This document shows positions 18,192 through 27,223 of a DNA stretch of 64,000 bases, piece after piece; within the stretch, counting starts at the first letter, position 1; every line of letters begins with the position of its first letter. A model generated the notes under the pieces. It searched no databases, had not been told where the DNA came from, and worked only from the letters and a program-made list of their open reading frames with translations. Position numbers and translations under genes: made by a program. Source of the stretch: Allobosea sp. CRIB-10 (GTDB lineage Bacteria > Pseudomonadota > Alphaproteobacteria > Rhizobiales > Beijerinckiaceae); contig NZ_FOKP01000007.1 of assembly GCF_900112185.1 (NCBI RefSeq), positions 163,752 through 227,751 on the forward strand, in the 5' to 3' direction.

Positions 18192-19922
18192 TCACTTCAC
18201 CAGCAGCCAATCCTCGACCACCAGCGCGTCGAGGCCGCTGGTATAGAACATCAGGATCGCATCCTCGCTCGTATGCAGGATCGGCTTGCCCATGATGTTG
18301 AAGGAGGTGTTGAGGACCACCGGCACGCCGGTGATGTCGTGGAAGGCCAAGATCAGCGCGTGATAGCGCGGATTGCGCTGCGCCGTGACGCTCTGCAGGC
18401 GCCCGGTCGCATCCTCGTGGACGACGGCCGGAACGCGGTCGCGCACAGCTTCCTTCCAGGTCAGGGTGCGCTCCATATAGGGCGCATCCTGATAGTTCTC
18501 GAACCAGTCGGGGCCGTGCTCGGCCAGGATCGAGGGCGCGAAGGGCCGGAAGGCCTCGCGGTACTTCACCTTGGCGTTGAGGATGTCCTTGGCGTCGGCC
18601 GGGCGCGGATCGGCCAGGATCGAGCGGTTGCCGAGGGCGCGTGGCCCGAATTCGGCACGCCCCTGCGCCCAGCCGATCAGCTTGCCTTGTGCGAGGAGTT
18701 TCGCCGTCGCGATGATGATCTCGTCAGGCGGGAGCTTCTTCAGCCGCGGCTCCCAGGCGGCCATGCGCTCGAACGGCTCGGTCGAGAGGCTGGAGCCGAG
18801 ATAGGGGCTCATCGGGCCCTTCGGCGCCTGCCAGCCCGGATTCGCCTCGGCATGGGCGAGCCAGGCGGCGCCGATCGCATTGCCGTCATCGGCCGGGGCG
18901 GAGGGGACGTGGACCTGCTTGAAGCCGTGGCGGCCGACGATCTTGCCGTTGAAGGAGGAGTTGAGCGCGCAGCCGCCGGCAAGCACGAGGTTTTCCGATG
19001 GGCAGAGCGCCGCCGTTTCGGCAAGCAGCGCCTCCATCATCTCGGCGAAGACGTCCTGGCCGCAGCGCGAGAGATCGGCCCAGCCCTTGTCGAGTGCATC
19101 GGCCGGGCGGCGGGCGAGGATCTCGTCGGCGACGCTCTGGACCGTCGCGGCATCGGCGAAGCTGAGCTTGGTGCCCTCGACGCGATAGAGCTTGCGCAGC
19201 AATGCGAGCAGCGCGGGATCGCGCTTGCCATAGGGCGCGAGCCCCATGATCTTCCATTCCTCGCCCTTGGCCTGGTCGAAGCCGGCGAGGTCGGTGACGA
19301 AGCCGAAATAGAAGCCGATCGATTCGCGGCCGCGATGCCGCTTCAGCTCGGTGAGGCGGCCGTCCTTCAGCGCGAAGATGGCGGAGGCGCCGGTCTCGCC
19401 CATGCCGTCGACGACGAGGCAGGCGGCGTCGCGGAAGGGCGACGACCAGGAGGCATAGGCGGCGTGGCTGAGATGATGGCCGTAGCGCTTGATCCCGGTG
19501 AGCTTCGCCTCGCCGAAGGCGCGGTCGAGGCCGAGCAGGGTGCCGAGGCCGGCGCGCTGCTGCTGGTGGTGCAGGTTGGCGATCAGGGCGCGCTCGCTGC
19601 GCTCGGGCACGAGCGAGCGGTTGAAGGCGGGCGAGAGCTTCAGGAGCGAGTCGAGGCTGAAGGAGCCGGCGCGGCTCATCTGGTCGAGGAAGCCGGTGAA
19701 CTCCTCGCCCCAGCTGGTGGCGAGCCTGATCTCGACGCCCTTGGGAATGTAGCGCTTGACCAGGCTTTCCATCCGCGCCGCCGTGTCCGGCTCGCAGTTC
19801 GGCGCGCGCTTGTATTGCAGGTAGCGCTCGGCCGCCTCGGCGAAGAGGACCTCGCCGTCGGGATCGACGATCGCGATGGCCGGGTCGTGGAAGGTGGTGG
19901 CGAGGCCGATAGTGTAGCTCAT
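18192..19922 (-). CDS. O-carbamoyltransferase, NodU/TobZ/CmcH family
   Basis: 576 aa. The N-terminal Kae1-like domain makes carbamoyl-adenylate from carbamoyl phosphate and ATP; GHHLSHAAYA carries the metal histidines, with CLVVDGMGETG and MGLAPYGK. The C-terminal domain has the family block GRAEFGPRALGNRSILADPR and AFRPFAPS. Start chosen at 19922 (MSYTIGL, where family conservation begins); an in-frame ATG at 19955 would add 11 residues. No nod, aminoglycoside or cephamycin genes accompany it, so the acceptor sugar or metabolite is unknown. The gene directly downstream of the exonuclease-CBS-nucleotidyltransferase gene, same strand. Confidence 0.88.
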   Translation of the reverse strand: MSYTIGLATTFHDPAIAIVDPDGEVLFAEAAERYLQYKRAPNCEPDTAARMESLVKRYIPKGVEIRLATSWGEEFTGFLDQMSRAGSFSLDSLLKLSPAFNRSLVPERSERALIANLHHQQQRAGLGTLLGLDRAFGEAKLTGIKRYGHHLSHAAYASWSSPFRDAACLVVDGMGETGASAIFALKDGRLTELKRHRGRESIGFYFGFVTDLAGFDQAKGEEWKIMGLAPYGKRDPALLALLRKLYRVEGTKLSFADAATVQSVADEILARRPADALDKGWADLSRCGQDVFAEMMEALLAETAALCPSENLVLAGGCALNSSFNGKIVGRHGFKQVHVPSAPADDGNAIGAAWLAHAEANPGWQAPKGPMSPYLGSSLSTEPFERMAAWEPRLKKLPPDEIIIATAKLLAQGKLIGWAQGRAEFGPRALGNRSILADPRPADAKDILNAKVKYREAFRPFAPSILAEHGPDWFENYQDAPYMERTLTWKEAVRDRVPAVVHEDATGRLQSVTAQRNPRYHALILAFHDITGVPVVLNTSFNIMGKPILHTSEDAILMFYTSGLDALVVEDWLLVK

Positions 19923-19979
19923 GGCCGGCAGCGTATGGAGCAGCCGGCCGGCCATGGCAAATGCAATACACCAAGAGCG

Positions 19980-22088
19980 TCAGCCGCCGAGGCGGTTGCG
20001 GCGCAGCTCCGGCAGTATGGCGAGACGGCCGAGCGCCTGTTTCAGTTCCCGCTGCCGGCGCTTGCCGAGGATACCGGGGACGACCCTGTTGCTCGGTGGC
20101 TGCCCGGCCGCGATGTCGGCGACCTGCTGCTGCAGGATCGCGGAGAGCAGGAGCGCGTGATCGTCGGCGAATGCGGCCAGGTCTTCGCCGCCTCCGGCCC
20201 CCGATGCGGCGAGCGCCGCGAGCCGCTCCTGCGTCGCGCGACCGGGGGCGCCCTGATGCAGTGCGAGCAGGCGCGCCGTCGCGACGATATCCTTCAGGCC
20301 GTTGCGTTTGAGGTCGATGCGCCCGTCCTCCTCGGTGCGGATGCCGCCGAGAAGGCCGAGCCCCTGTGCCGGCTCGCCCGCGCTCTCGGCGAGGAGCTTG
20401 AGAAAGATCGTCTGTTCGCGTGCCGCCAACCAGGCCCCCCGCCAGAGCTGCTCGGCTATGGCTAGGTCGCCATAGACAGGCAGAAAGTCGAAGAAGATGT
20501 CGACATTGAGCAGGTCTTTCGGACTGGAGCGCGACAACCATTGGCCGATGCGCCGGCGCCAGGTGGCGACCGAGCCGCGAAAATCCGGCTCCGACGCCAT
20601 CACGCCGCCCTTGCAGAGCGGGACGCCCACTTCGTCGAGAATTCGGGTCATGCGCCGCCCCAGCGCGGCGAACCAGCGATCGGCCGGGCCATCGGGCTCG
20701 CCTTCTGCGAAGACGATCGCATTGTCCTGGTCCATCGCCAGCAGGCTCTCGCCGCGCCCGGCCGAGCCGAGCACCAGGACCGTGTAGGGGCAAGGGGCGG
20801 GTCCGGCCTCGCCTGCGGCGAGTTCGGCCTCGGCGAGCATCGCCGCGCGTCGCGTCAGCGCGCCGACCTCGCGGGCGATCACGGCGGCGATCGTCCGGGC
20901 CGGGACGTCTTCCGTGAGCAGGGCCCGGGCGACCACGGGCAGTCGCGCCCAAGCGGTGGCGAGCGCCGGCAGGTCCGGGGCGCTGTCGATGTCGTCGCCG
21001 AGCGCCACCGCGGCGCTGGCTCGCAGCTGCAGCAGGTCTCGCGTGGTAACGACGCCGACCAGCGCATTGTCCGGCCCGCTGACGGCCAGATGGCGCACAC
21101 CATGCCGGCTCATCCGCCCGATCGCGCGGTAGAGGAAGGCGTCGGCCGGCACCGCGAGCAGCGGACGCGTCGCGCAAGCCGCGGCAGGCTGTGCGAGCGC
21201 GGCCGCGCCGTCTCTGGCGATGGCGCGCAGCACATCCCGTTCCGTCAGTATGGCCAGGCCTTCGAGGGCTGCTTCCGCCCTGCCGACGAAGACCGAACTT
21301 AACCGCTCACGCGCCATGATGCGCAGCGCCTCCGCGAGAGCCGTTTGCGGTGCTACGATCGCCGGCTTCTCCCGCATCACCTCGCGGACGCGATGACGGT
21401 AGGGGTAGCTGTCGAGCTTCGGCAGGGGATCGTCGGCCCCGGCGGGGCTGTGCAGTTCCCAGGCAGGGGGCGCGGCGGCCGTCATCGCATCGGTGACGCG
21501 CCGGCTGGCCGAAATCGCCTCGCCGACGGTGCGGATGCCGCGTTCGCGCAAGCGCGGCGCCAGGGCGAGGAAGACGAGCCCTGCCGCCCGCGCATCGCCC
21601 AAAGCGCGGTGCCGTTCCTGAGGCGGGATGCCGAGCCAGCTGCCGAGCGCCTCGAGCGAATAGGAGGGCAGGCCGGGTTCGGCGAGCTGGGCGAGCAGGC
21701 GGATGTCGAGCGCCGGCGGGGCTTCGAAACCTCGGCCGATGCGCTCGGCCTCGCGCCGCAGCATGGCGATGTCGAAGCCGATTGTATGTCCGACGACGAC
21801 CCGCCCGGCGAGGAATTGCGCGATGCCGTCAAAAAGTATCGTGAAATCCGGCGCGCCGGTCAGCGCGGCGCTGTCGAGGCCGTGCACGGCGCTGGCGGCG
21901 GCGGGAACCGGCGCATCCGTCGCGATCAGGCTGTGGAAAGCGTTGGCGCCGTCGAGGCTTCCCCGGTCGAGATGGATGGCGGCGATCTCGATCATCCGCG
22001 CGCGTCGGACATCGAGGCCGGTGGTCTCGACATCGAGCGCGACACCGTGGATGGCGAAAAGCGGCGTCGCTCGCAGCAGACTGGCCAT
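19980..22088 (-). CDS. DEDDh exonuclease - CBS pair - DUF294 nucleotidyltransferase fusion
   Basis: 702 aa with three modules. Residues about 1-175 form a DnaQ-like 3'-5' exonuclease with all DEDDh residues: DVETTGLD, the central Asp of VVGHTIGFD and the H...D of RHRALGDAR. Residues about 235-365 are a CBS pair (VREVMREKPAIVAP, ending GVVTTRDLLQL) that probably binds an adenine nucleotide. The rest is a DUF294/GlnD-like nucleotidyltransferase with GSAGRGESLLAMDQD and the DUF294 C-terminal region (NVDIFFDFLPVYGD). The CBS-DUF294 part is a known combination; the N-terminal exonuclease makes it a nucleic-acid or nucleotide-linked signalling enzyme of unknown target. Confidence 0.85.
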   Translation of the reverse strand: MASLLRATPLFAIHGVALDVETTGLDVRRARMIEIAAIHLDRGSLDGANAFHSLIATDAPVPAAASAVHGLDSAALTGAPDFTILFDGIAQFLAGRVVVGHTIGFDIAMLRREAERIGRGFEAPPALDIRLLAQLAEPGLPSYSLEALGSWLGIPPQERHRALGDARAAGLVFLALAPRLRERGIRTVGEAISASRRVTDAMTAAAPPAWELHSPAGADDPLPKLDSYPYRHRVREVMREKPAIVAPQTALAEALRIMARERLSSVFVGRAEAALEGLAILTERDVLRAIARDGAAALAQPAAACATRPLLAVPADAFLYRAIGRMSRHGVRHLAVSGPDNALVGVVTTRDLLQLRASAAVALGDDIDSAPDLPALATAWARLPVVARALLTEDVPARTIAAVIAREVGALTRRAAMLAEAELAAGEAGPAPCPYTVLVLGSAGRGESLLAMDQDNAIVFAEGEPDGPADRWFAALGRRMTRILDEVGVPLCKGGVMASEPDFRGSVATWRRRIGQWLSRSSPKDLLNVDIFFDFLPVYGDLAIAEQLWRGAWLAAREQTIFLKLLAESAGEPAQGLGLLGGIRTEEDGRIDLKRNGLKDIVATARLLALHQGAPGRATQERLAALAASGAGGGEDLAAFADDHALLLSAILQQQVADIAAGQPPSNRVVPGILGKRRQRELKQALGRLAILPELRRNRLGG

Positions 22089-22161
22089 GCCTCCCCCTTT
22101 TTCCGGAGGCTAGAGCGGGGCGGGCCGCTTCGCCAGCCCTGCCTGTCGGCAGGACCGGCCG

Positions 22162-23163
22162 CTACCGTGATTTTGCGGCGAAGGCGATACTGTCGGCGAT
22201 CGCCTTGATCGCCGGTTCCAGGGAGGGGTAGGTCGCCTCATCCGCGCTGACGATCATGCGTACAAAGCGGCCATCGGCGCTCAGGCCCATATACTGGGCG
22301 AAGCGCTTGCGGGCCGAGCCTTCGGTGATCGTGCCCGAGAGCATGACGCCGTTCTTGTCGCCAGCGAAGGTCACGGTGTCGCGCTTGGCGATCTGCGCCT
22401 TTTCGAAGCCGCGTGTCGTCTGCAGCAGCTTCTCGCCCACGGCGGCCAGCTGGCCGGCCGGGACCTGGCCGCCGGTCTGGTAGCTGACGATCAGCATGGG
22501 CTGGCTGCCCTTCGGGTCGACGTTCAGCGGTCCTGAGGTCATCAGCACGCCGAGGCCGCCGAAGGTGTCGACGACGCGGAAGGGATCGGTGGCGCGGACT
22601 CGGAAGGGCAGGGCTGCGAGCTTCTGGTCGATCGTCGGCTCTGCGCCGAGCGACACGGTCTTCAGCATGGCGACGATGTCGTCGCCGTCGAGATCGGAAT
22701 CATCCGGCGCCTGCACCGTGATCATCACGGTCTTGGCGCCCTTGAGCAGCACGATCCATTTGTCGAAGGTCGCGGCTCCGAGTGCCTGCTGGCCGGTCAG
22801 GATGCGGCCTTTGCCGGCGGCGGTGTCGATGTCCTCCGCGTCGTCAATGGTGATGTTCTGCTTGGCGAAGTTGGTCTTCGCCGTCTCGAGATTGGTGAAC
22901 AGCGTCGAGAGTTGCGGATGCGCCTCGGGCGGCAGCTCGACGACGAGCACGGAGGCCTTGGCCTCGGCGTTCTCCAGCCCGGCGAACTTCGTCGAGGGCA
23001 CGAAGCCCTTCAGTGGCGCCAGCGAGACCGTCGTACCGGAGATCGCGGTTCGATCCTGCGCCTGAACGCCGACCGCCAATCCAGCGGCCAGCAGCCCGCC
23101 CATGGCCAGGCGAAAGGTGGTTCGGGCGGCGTGGCGCACCGCGCTCATGTCGAATCGGATCAT
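22162..23163 (-). CDS. Exported protein of unknown function
   Basis: 333 aa. Residues about 10-36 form a signal peptide (FRLAMGGLLAAGLAVGVQAQ) with likely cleavage after AQA or VQA. The mature part is soluble, lysine-rich and repetitive in alpha/beta pattern (SLAPLKGFVPSTKFAGLEN, later VMITVQAPDDSD and the C-terminal RFVRMIVSADEATYPSLEP). I do not recognise a named family. GGAG 7 nt before ATG 23163 fixes the start; an upstream ATG at 23214 is less likely. It is followed on the same strand by the exonuclease fusion gene 73 nt away. Confidence 0.7.
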   Translation of the reverse strand: MIRFDMSAVRHAARTTFRLAMGGLLAAGLAVGVQAQDRTAISGTTVSLAPLKGFVPSTKFAGLENAEAKASVLVVELPPEAHPQLSTLFTNLETAKTNFAKQNITIDDAEDIDTAAGKGRILTGQQALGAATFDKWIVLLKGAKTVMITVQAPDDSDLDGDDIVAMLKTVSLGAEPTIDQKLAALPFRVRATDPFRVVDTFGGLGVLMTSGPLNVDPKGSQPMLIVSYQTGGQVPAGQLAAVGEKLLQTTRGFEKAQIAKRDTVTFAGDKNGVMLSGTITEGSARKRFAQYMGLSADGRFVRMIVSADEATYPSLEPAIKAIADSIAFAAKSR

Positions 23164-23333
23164 CGCATCGCTCCTGTATGATCGGTGGGACCCGCGTCGC
23201 CGACAACGGGCCATGCTGTAACTGGCTCAGCGGATACAGGTTCACATCCCGCGATCTTGCCGATCGAAGGATGAGGCCCGGGCCGCTTGTCGCTCTTGCA
23301 CGTGTCAGCGCCGTGATCGACGCCCTGTGCGGA

Positions 23334-23963
23334 TCAGCGCCGACCGATCGCGGCGGTGATCATCGCCTTGGCATCGGCGCCGGCCCATTCGGCCGGGCCC
23401 TGCAACAAGGCGAGCTCGCAGCCGGCCGGGTCGACCAGCAGGCTGACCGGCATGCCCTCGACCTTCTTCACGGCGCGGATGTCCTGGAAGACCTTGGCCT
23501 GCGGATCGGCATAATAGGCGAGGCGGGTGATGGTCTTGTCGGCCAGCCACTTCTTCGGCTTGTCGGGGTGGCGCGTGTCGATGTTGATCGCCACCACCTC
23601 GAAATCCGGACCGCCGAGCGCGCCCTGGAGCGCGTCGAGCGCCGGCATCTCGGTCAGGCAAGGCAGGCACCAGGTCGCCCAGAGATTGACCAGCACGGTC
23701 TTGCCGCGGAAGGCTGACAGCGTCGTCGGCTTGCCGTCCGGGCCGTTGAAGGCGAGGTCGGGCAGCAAAGCCGGCTGCTTGGCGACCTCGATGGCAGCCA
23801 CCTCGCCCTTCGCGAGGGGACGCAGCGCCTCCACCTTCGTCGCGGCGGCACTGCAGACGGAATTGCCGGCCACGCCCCGCACGGAGTAGAAGGCGCCAGC
23901 GCCGCCCAATACCAGCAGCGCGAGAGCCCCGCAGGCCATCATCATTTTCGACCGAGACGTCAT
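23334..23963 (-). CDS. tlpA: TlpA-like thiol:disulfide oxidoreductase
   Basis: 209-aa membrane-anchored periplasmic thioredoxin. Residues 8-27 are a signal anchor (MACGALALLVLGGAGAFYS). The thioredoxin fold has the WCLPC active site in NLWATWCLPCLTEMP and a cis-proline in EGMPVSLLV. TlpA proteins reduce cytochrome oxidase or cytochrome c maturation partners. The start ATG 23963 leaves only 31 nt to the divergent argH start, so the two promoters must overlap the neighbouring coding regions or each other. The adjacency tlpA-argH is common in Rhizobiales. Confidence 0.88.
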   Translation of the reverse strand: MTSRSKMMMACGALALLVLGGAGAFYSVRGVAGNSVCSAAATKVEALRPLAKGEVAAIEVAKQPALLPDLAFNGPDGKPTTLSAFRGKTVLVNLWATWCLPCLTEMPALDALQGALGGPDFEVVAINIDTRHPDKPKKWLADKTITRLAYYADPQAKVFQDIRAVKKVEGMPVSLLVDPAGCELALLQGPAEWAGADAKAMITAAIGRR

Positions 23964-23994
23964 CGCGCGTCCTTGAAGAGCAGGAAAGACCGCC

Positions 23995-25401
23995 GTGAGC
24001 AACCGCATGTGGGGTGGGCGTTTCGCCACAGGTCCCGACGCCATCATGGAGGAGATCAACGCCTCCATCGACTTCGACCAGCGCCTGTGGCGCCAGGACA
24101 TCCGCGGCTCGCTGGCGCACGCCGCCATGCTCGCCGAGACCGGCATCCTGACGCGCGAGGACGTGGACGCGATCTCGGACGGACTCAAGGGCATCGAGGC
24201 CGAGATCGAGGCCGGGCGCTTCACGTTCTCGCGTGCGCTCGAAGACATTCATATGAATGTCGAGAGCAATCTCAAGGACCGGGTCGGCCTCGCTGCCGGG
24301 CGCCTGCACACCGCCCGCTCGCGCAACGACCAGGTCGCGACCGACATGCGCCTGTGGGTGCGCGACGCGCTTGATCAGCTCGACGAGCAGGTCGCCGACC
24401 TCCAGCTCGCCCTTGCCGAGAAGGCCGAGACCTATGCAGGGGCGGTGATGCCGGGCTTCACCCATCTGCAATCGGCGCAGCCGGTGACCTTCGGCCACCA
24501 CTTGCTTGCCTATGTCGAGATGCTGGCGCGCGACCGCAGCCGTCTTCGTGACGCCCGCGAGCGCATGAACGAGTGCCCGCTCGGCGCTGCCGCGCTCGCC
24601 GGCACCTCCTTCCCGATCGACCGGCACATGACCGCCAAGGCGCTCGGCTTCGCCCGTCCGACGGCGAACTCGCTCGATTCGGTCTCGGATCGCGATTTCG
24701 TGCTGGAGACTTTGTCGGCCGCCTCGATCTGCGCCATGCACCTGTCGCGCCTGGCCGAGGAGATCGTGCTGTGGGCGACGCCGCAATTCGGCTTTGTCAA
24801 GCTCTCGGACAAGTTCTCGACCGGCTCCTCGATCATGCCGCAGAAGCGCAATCCCGACGCGGCCGAATTGGTGCGCGGTAAGGCCGGGCGCGTCTTCGGG
24901 GCGCTGCAGGGGCTGCTGACGATGATGAAGGGCCTGCCGCTGACCTATTCGAAGGACATGCAGGAGGACAAGGAAGGCACCTTCGATGCGGTTCAGACGC
25001 TGTCGCTCTGCCTTGCCGCCAGCGCCGGCATGATCCGCGACATGCAGCCGGACCTGAAGACGATGAAGAAGGCGGCCGGCCTCGGCTACGCCACTGCGAC
25101 CGACCTCGCCGACTGGCTGGTGCGCGTGCTGAAGATGCCGTTCCGCGACGCCCATCACGTCACCGGCCGGCTCGTCGGCATCGCTTCGGCCAAGGGGGTC
25201 GGGCTGGAAAAGCTCTCGCTCGCCGAGATGCAGGGGGTCGAGCCGAAGATTTCCGACGAGATCTTCGCCGTGCTCGGCGTCGAGCGCTCGGTGAAAAGCC
25301 GCACCAGCTATGGCGGCACCGCTCCCGCCAATGTGAAGCGGCAGGCGAAGCGCTGGTTGAAGCAGCTCGCCAAGGACGGCACCCGTCATGCTCAGGCTTG
25401 A
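23995..25401 (+). CDS. argH: Argininosuccinate lyase
   Basis: Last step of arginine synthesis: argininosuccinate to arginine plus fumarate. 468 aa, GTG start with AGGAAAG upstream. N-terminal [20 protein letters not shown], substrate site [22 protein letters not shown]-type [16 protein letters not shown], and the superfamily signature [12 protein letters not shown]. The last residues (RHAQA) and the stop codon lie inside an interspersed repeat unit shared with 40872-40901, so the tail may have been rewritten by the repeat. Confidence 0.97.
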   Translation: MSNRMWGGRFATGPDAIMEEINASIDFDQRLWRQDIRGSLAHAAMLAETGILTREDVDAISDGLKGIEAEIEAGRFTFSRALEDIHMNVESNLKDRVGLAAGRLHTARSRNDQVATDMRLWVRDALDQLDEQVADLQLALAEKAETYAGAVMPGFTHLQSAQPVTFGHHLLAYVEMLARDRSRLRDARERMNECPLGAAALAGTSFPIDRHMTAKALGFARPTANSLDSVSDRDFVLETLSAASICAMHLSRLAEEIVLWATPQFGFVKLSDKFSTGSSIMPQKRNPDAAELVRGKAGRVFGALQGLLTMMKGLPLTYSKDMQEDKEGTFDAVQTLSLCLAASAGMIRDMQPDLKTMKKAAGLGYATATDLADWLVRVLKMPFRDAHHVTGRLVGIASAKGVGLEKLSLAEMQGVEPKISDEIFAVLGVERSVKSRTSYGGTAPANVKRQAKRWLKQLAKDGTRHAQA

Positions 25402-25490
25402 CCCGAGCATCTCTTGACGGAGATTCTCGGATCTGCGCTTCGCTCCGCCCGTGAATGACGCCCGTGAGGCTCGCAAGCTTGCGCGCCATT
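25384..25490. repeat. Interspersed repeat, copy 1 (overlaps argH stop)
   Basis: The first 30 nt (25384-25413, starting CGTCATGCTCAGG and ending GAGCATCTC) match the reverse complement of 40872-40901 at 27 of 30 positions. The rest (GAGATTCTCGG, CTTCGCTCC, GTGAATGACG) also has a counterpart around 40800-40840. The outer ends CGTCATGCTC and GAATGACG are inverted relative to each other, as expected for a palindromic dispersed element. Confidence 0.6.
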
Positions 25491-25531
25491 CGCTACAGTC
25501 CCTTCGACGCCTTGCCCGAGGATACCCGTTC

Positions 25532-25792
25532 GTGCCGCATTCCCGTCTGACTATCGGCCGCGCCGTGCTGGTCGCCGGCTTCCTCGGTCTCGCGCTCTCC
25601 GCCTGTGGCCGCCGTGGTCCGCTTGAGCCGCCTCCGAACGCCCAAAACGCGATCGATCTGCCGGACGCGCAGACCGGAGCCGTCGAGAACACCTTCAACG
25701 CGACGGAAGCCTCGCCGCTCGGCAAGCCGCCGAAGCGCAACCGGCCGATCGAGGTTCCCGAGAAGCCTTTCGTGCTCGACCCCTTGCTCTGA
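25532..25792 (+). CDS. lptM: LptM-like outer-membrane lipoprotein
   Basis: 86 aa. Start GTG 25532 with GAGGA 9 nt upstream. A short hydrophobic signal ends in the lipobox LALSAC, immediately followed by GRRGPLEPP, the conserved LptM (YifL) motif; LptM helps assemble LptD in E. coli. The rest is a Pro/Asn-rich tail ending EKPFVLDPLL. Position between argH and lysA matches other Rhizobiales. It ends 7 nt before lysA, so the two are probably co-transcribed. Confidence 0.8.
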   Translation: MPHSRLTIGRAVLVAGFLGLALSACGRRGPLEPPPNAQNAIDLPDAQTGAVENTFNATEASPLGKPPKRNRPIEVPEKPFVLDPLL

Positions 25793-25799
25793 GCGCCCG

Positions 25800-27089
25800 A
25801 TGCATCACTTCGCCTATCGCGACGGCGCGCTCTTCGCCGAGGATGTCGACCTGCGCGAGATCGCGGAGAAGGTCGGCACGCCGGTCTATGTCTATTCCTC
25901 GGCGACGATCGAGCGGCATTACCGCCTCTATGAGGCGGCGATGGCCTCGACCACGCCGGGCAAGCCGGCGCATGTCTTCTACGCCATGAAGGCGAACAGT
26001 AATCTCGGCGTGCTGAAGACGCTCGCCGCGCTCGGCGCCGGCGCCGATACGGTGTCCGAGGGCGAGATCCGTAAGGCGCTCGCCGCCGGCTTCCCGGCCA
26101 GCAAGATCGTCTTCTCCGGCGTCGGCAAGGCCGAGAGCGAGCTAGCCTTTGCGGTCGAGGCCGGCATCTATCAGGTCAATATCGAGACCGAGGGCGAGCT
26201 CGACCTGCTGTCGAAGGTGGCGCAGCGCCTGGGCAAGCGCCAGGAGGCGGTGTTCCGGGTCAATCCCGACATCGGCGCCGGCGGCCACGCCAAGATCACC
26301 ACGGGCTCCTCGGCCAACAAGTTCGGCGTCTCCTTCGAGGAGGTGCACCGGCTCTATGCCCGTGCCGCCAATATGTCGGGTGTCAGGATCATGGGGCTCG
26401 CCGTGCATATCGGCAGCCAGATCCGCGAGGTCGACGCCTTCGAGGCGGCCTATGCGAAGATGCGCGACCTCGTGCTGGCGCTGCGGGCGGAAGGCCACCG
26501 CGTCGACCGGCTCGACCTCGGCGGCGGGCTCGGCATTCCCTACGATATCCCGCGCGAGTTCGATCACGGCCCCGGTCTGATCGAGGCCTATGCCGCGATG
26601 GTCGCCCGGGTGACGAAAGGGCTCGATGCCGAGCTCGGCTTCGAGCCGGGCCGCCTGATCGTCGGCAATGCCGGCATCCTCCTGACCAAGGTGCTGCATC
26701 TCAATCCGCGCCCGACCAAGGAATTCCTTGTCGTCGATGCGGCGATGAACGATCTGATGCGACCAGCCATGTACGAGGCTTATCACGAGATCTGGCCGGC
26801 TGCAGAGCCGGCGGAGGACGCAAAGACGATCGCTTATGACGTGGTCGGGCCGATCTGCGAATCAGGCGACACCTTCACCACCGGGCGCGAACTCTCCGCG
26901 CTGAAGCCGGGCGATCTCATCGCCTTCATGACGGCTGGCGCCTATGGCGCCAGCATGTCATCGACCTACAACCAGCGCCCGCTTGTCGCCGAAGTGCTGG
27001 TGAAGGGCGACAAATTCGCGGTGACGCGGCCGCGCCAGACCTATGAGGAGCTGATCGGCACGGATCGTGCACCGCCCTGGCTGCCCTGA
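25800..27089 (+). CDS. lysA: Diaminopimelate decarboxylase
   Basis: Final step of lysine synthesis: meso-diaminopimelate to lysine, PLP-dependent. 429 aa. The PLP lysine is in VFYAMKANSN; other landmarks are HIGSQI, LDLGGGLGIPY, FEPGRLIVGNAG, and the substrate motif GPICESGDTF with its catalytic cysteine. Follows the lptM-like gene after 7 nt. The reading frame is open upstream, but MHHFAYRDG is where the family begins. Confidence 0.97.
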   Translation: MHHFAYRDGALFAEDVDLREIAEKVGTPVYVYSSATIERHYRLYEAAMASTTPGKPAHVFYAMKANSNLGVLKTLAALGAGADTVSEGEIRKALAAGFPASKIVFSGVGKAESELAFAVEAGIYQVNIETEGELDLLSKVAQRLGKRQEAVFRVNPDIGAGGHAKITTGSSANKFGVSFEEVHRLYARAANMSGVRIMGLAVHIGSQIREVDAFEAAYAKMRDLVLALRAEGHRVDRLDLGGGLGIPYDIPREFDHGPGLIEAYAAMVARVTKGLDAELGFEPGRLIVGNAGILLTKVLHLNPRPTKEFLVVDAAMNDLMRPAMYEAYHEIWPAAEPAEDAKTIAYDVVGPICESGDTFTTGRELSALKPGDLIAFMTAGAYGASMSSTYNQRPLVAEVLVKGDKFAVTRPRQTYEELIGTDRAPPWLP

Positions 27090-27223
27090 CGGCGCTTCAC
27101 GATTCCAAGAGCGCCTGTGGGCTCGGGCGCTTCGACGCTGGTCACGCCACAATCACGTGCTAGCCTCTCCGCTCGATCGATGAAGCCATGAGAGCGGCCG
27201 CGGGGGGCGGCTCGGAGCATCGG

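Noticed and set aside
18192..19955. nodU nodulation gene
   Set aside because: Sequence fits the carbamoyltransferase family but no nod genes, nod box or Nod-factor context; only the broad family is claimed.
23217..23260. Sequence resembling a tRNA T-arm (GGTTCACATCCCGC) with an upstream CTGGCTCAGCGG
   Set aside because: No complementary acceptor stem, D-arm or anticodon arm at usual spacing.
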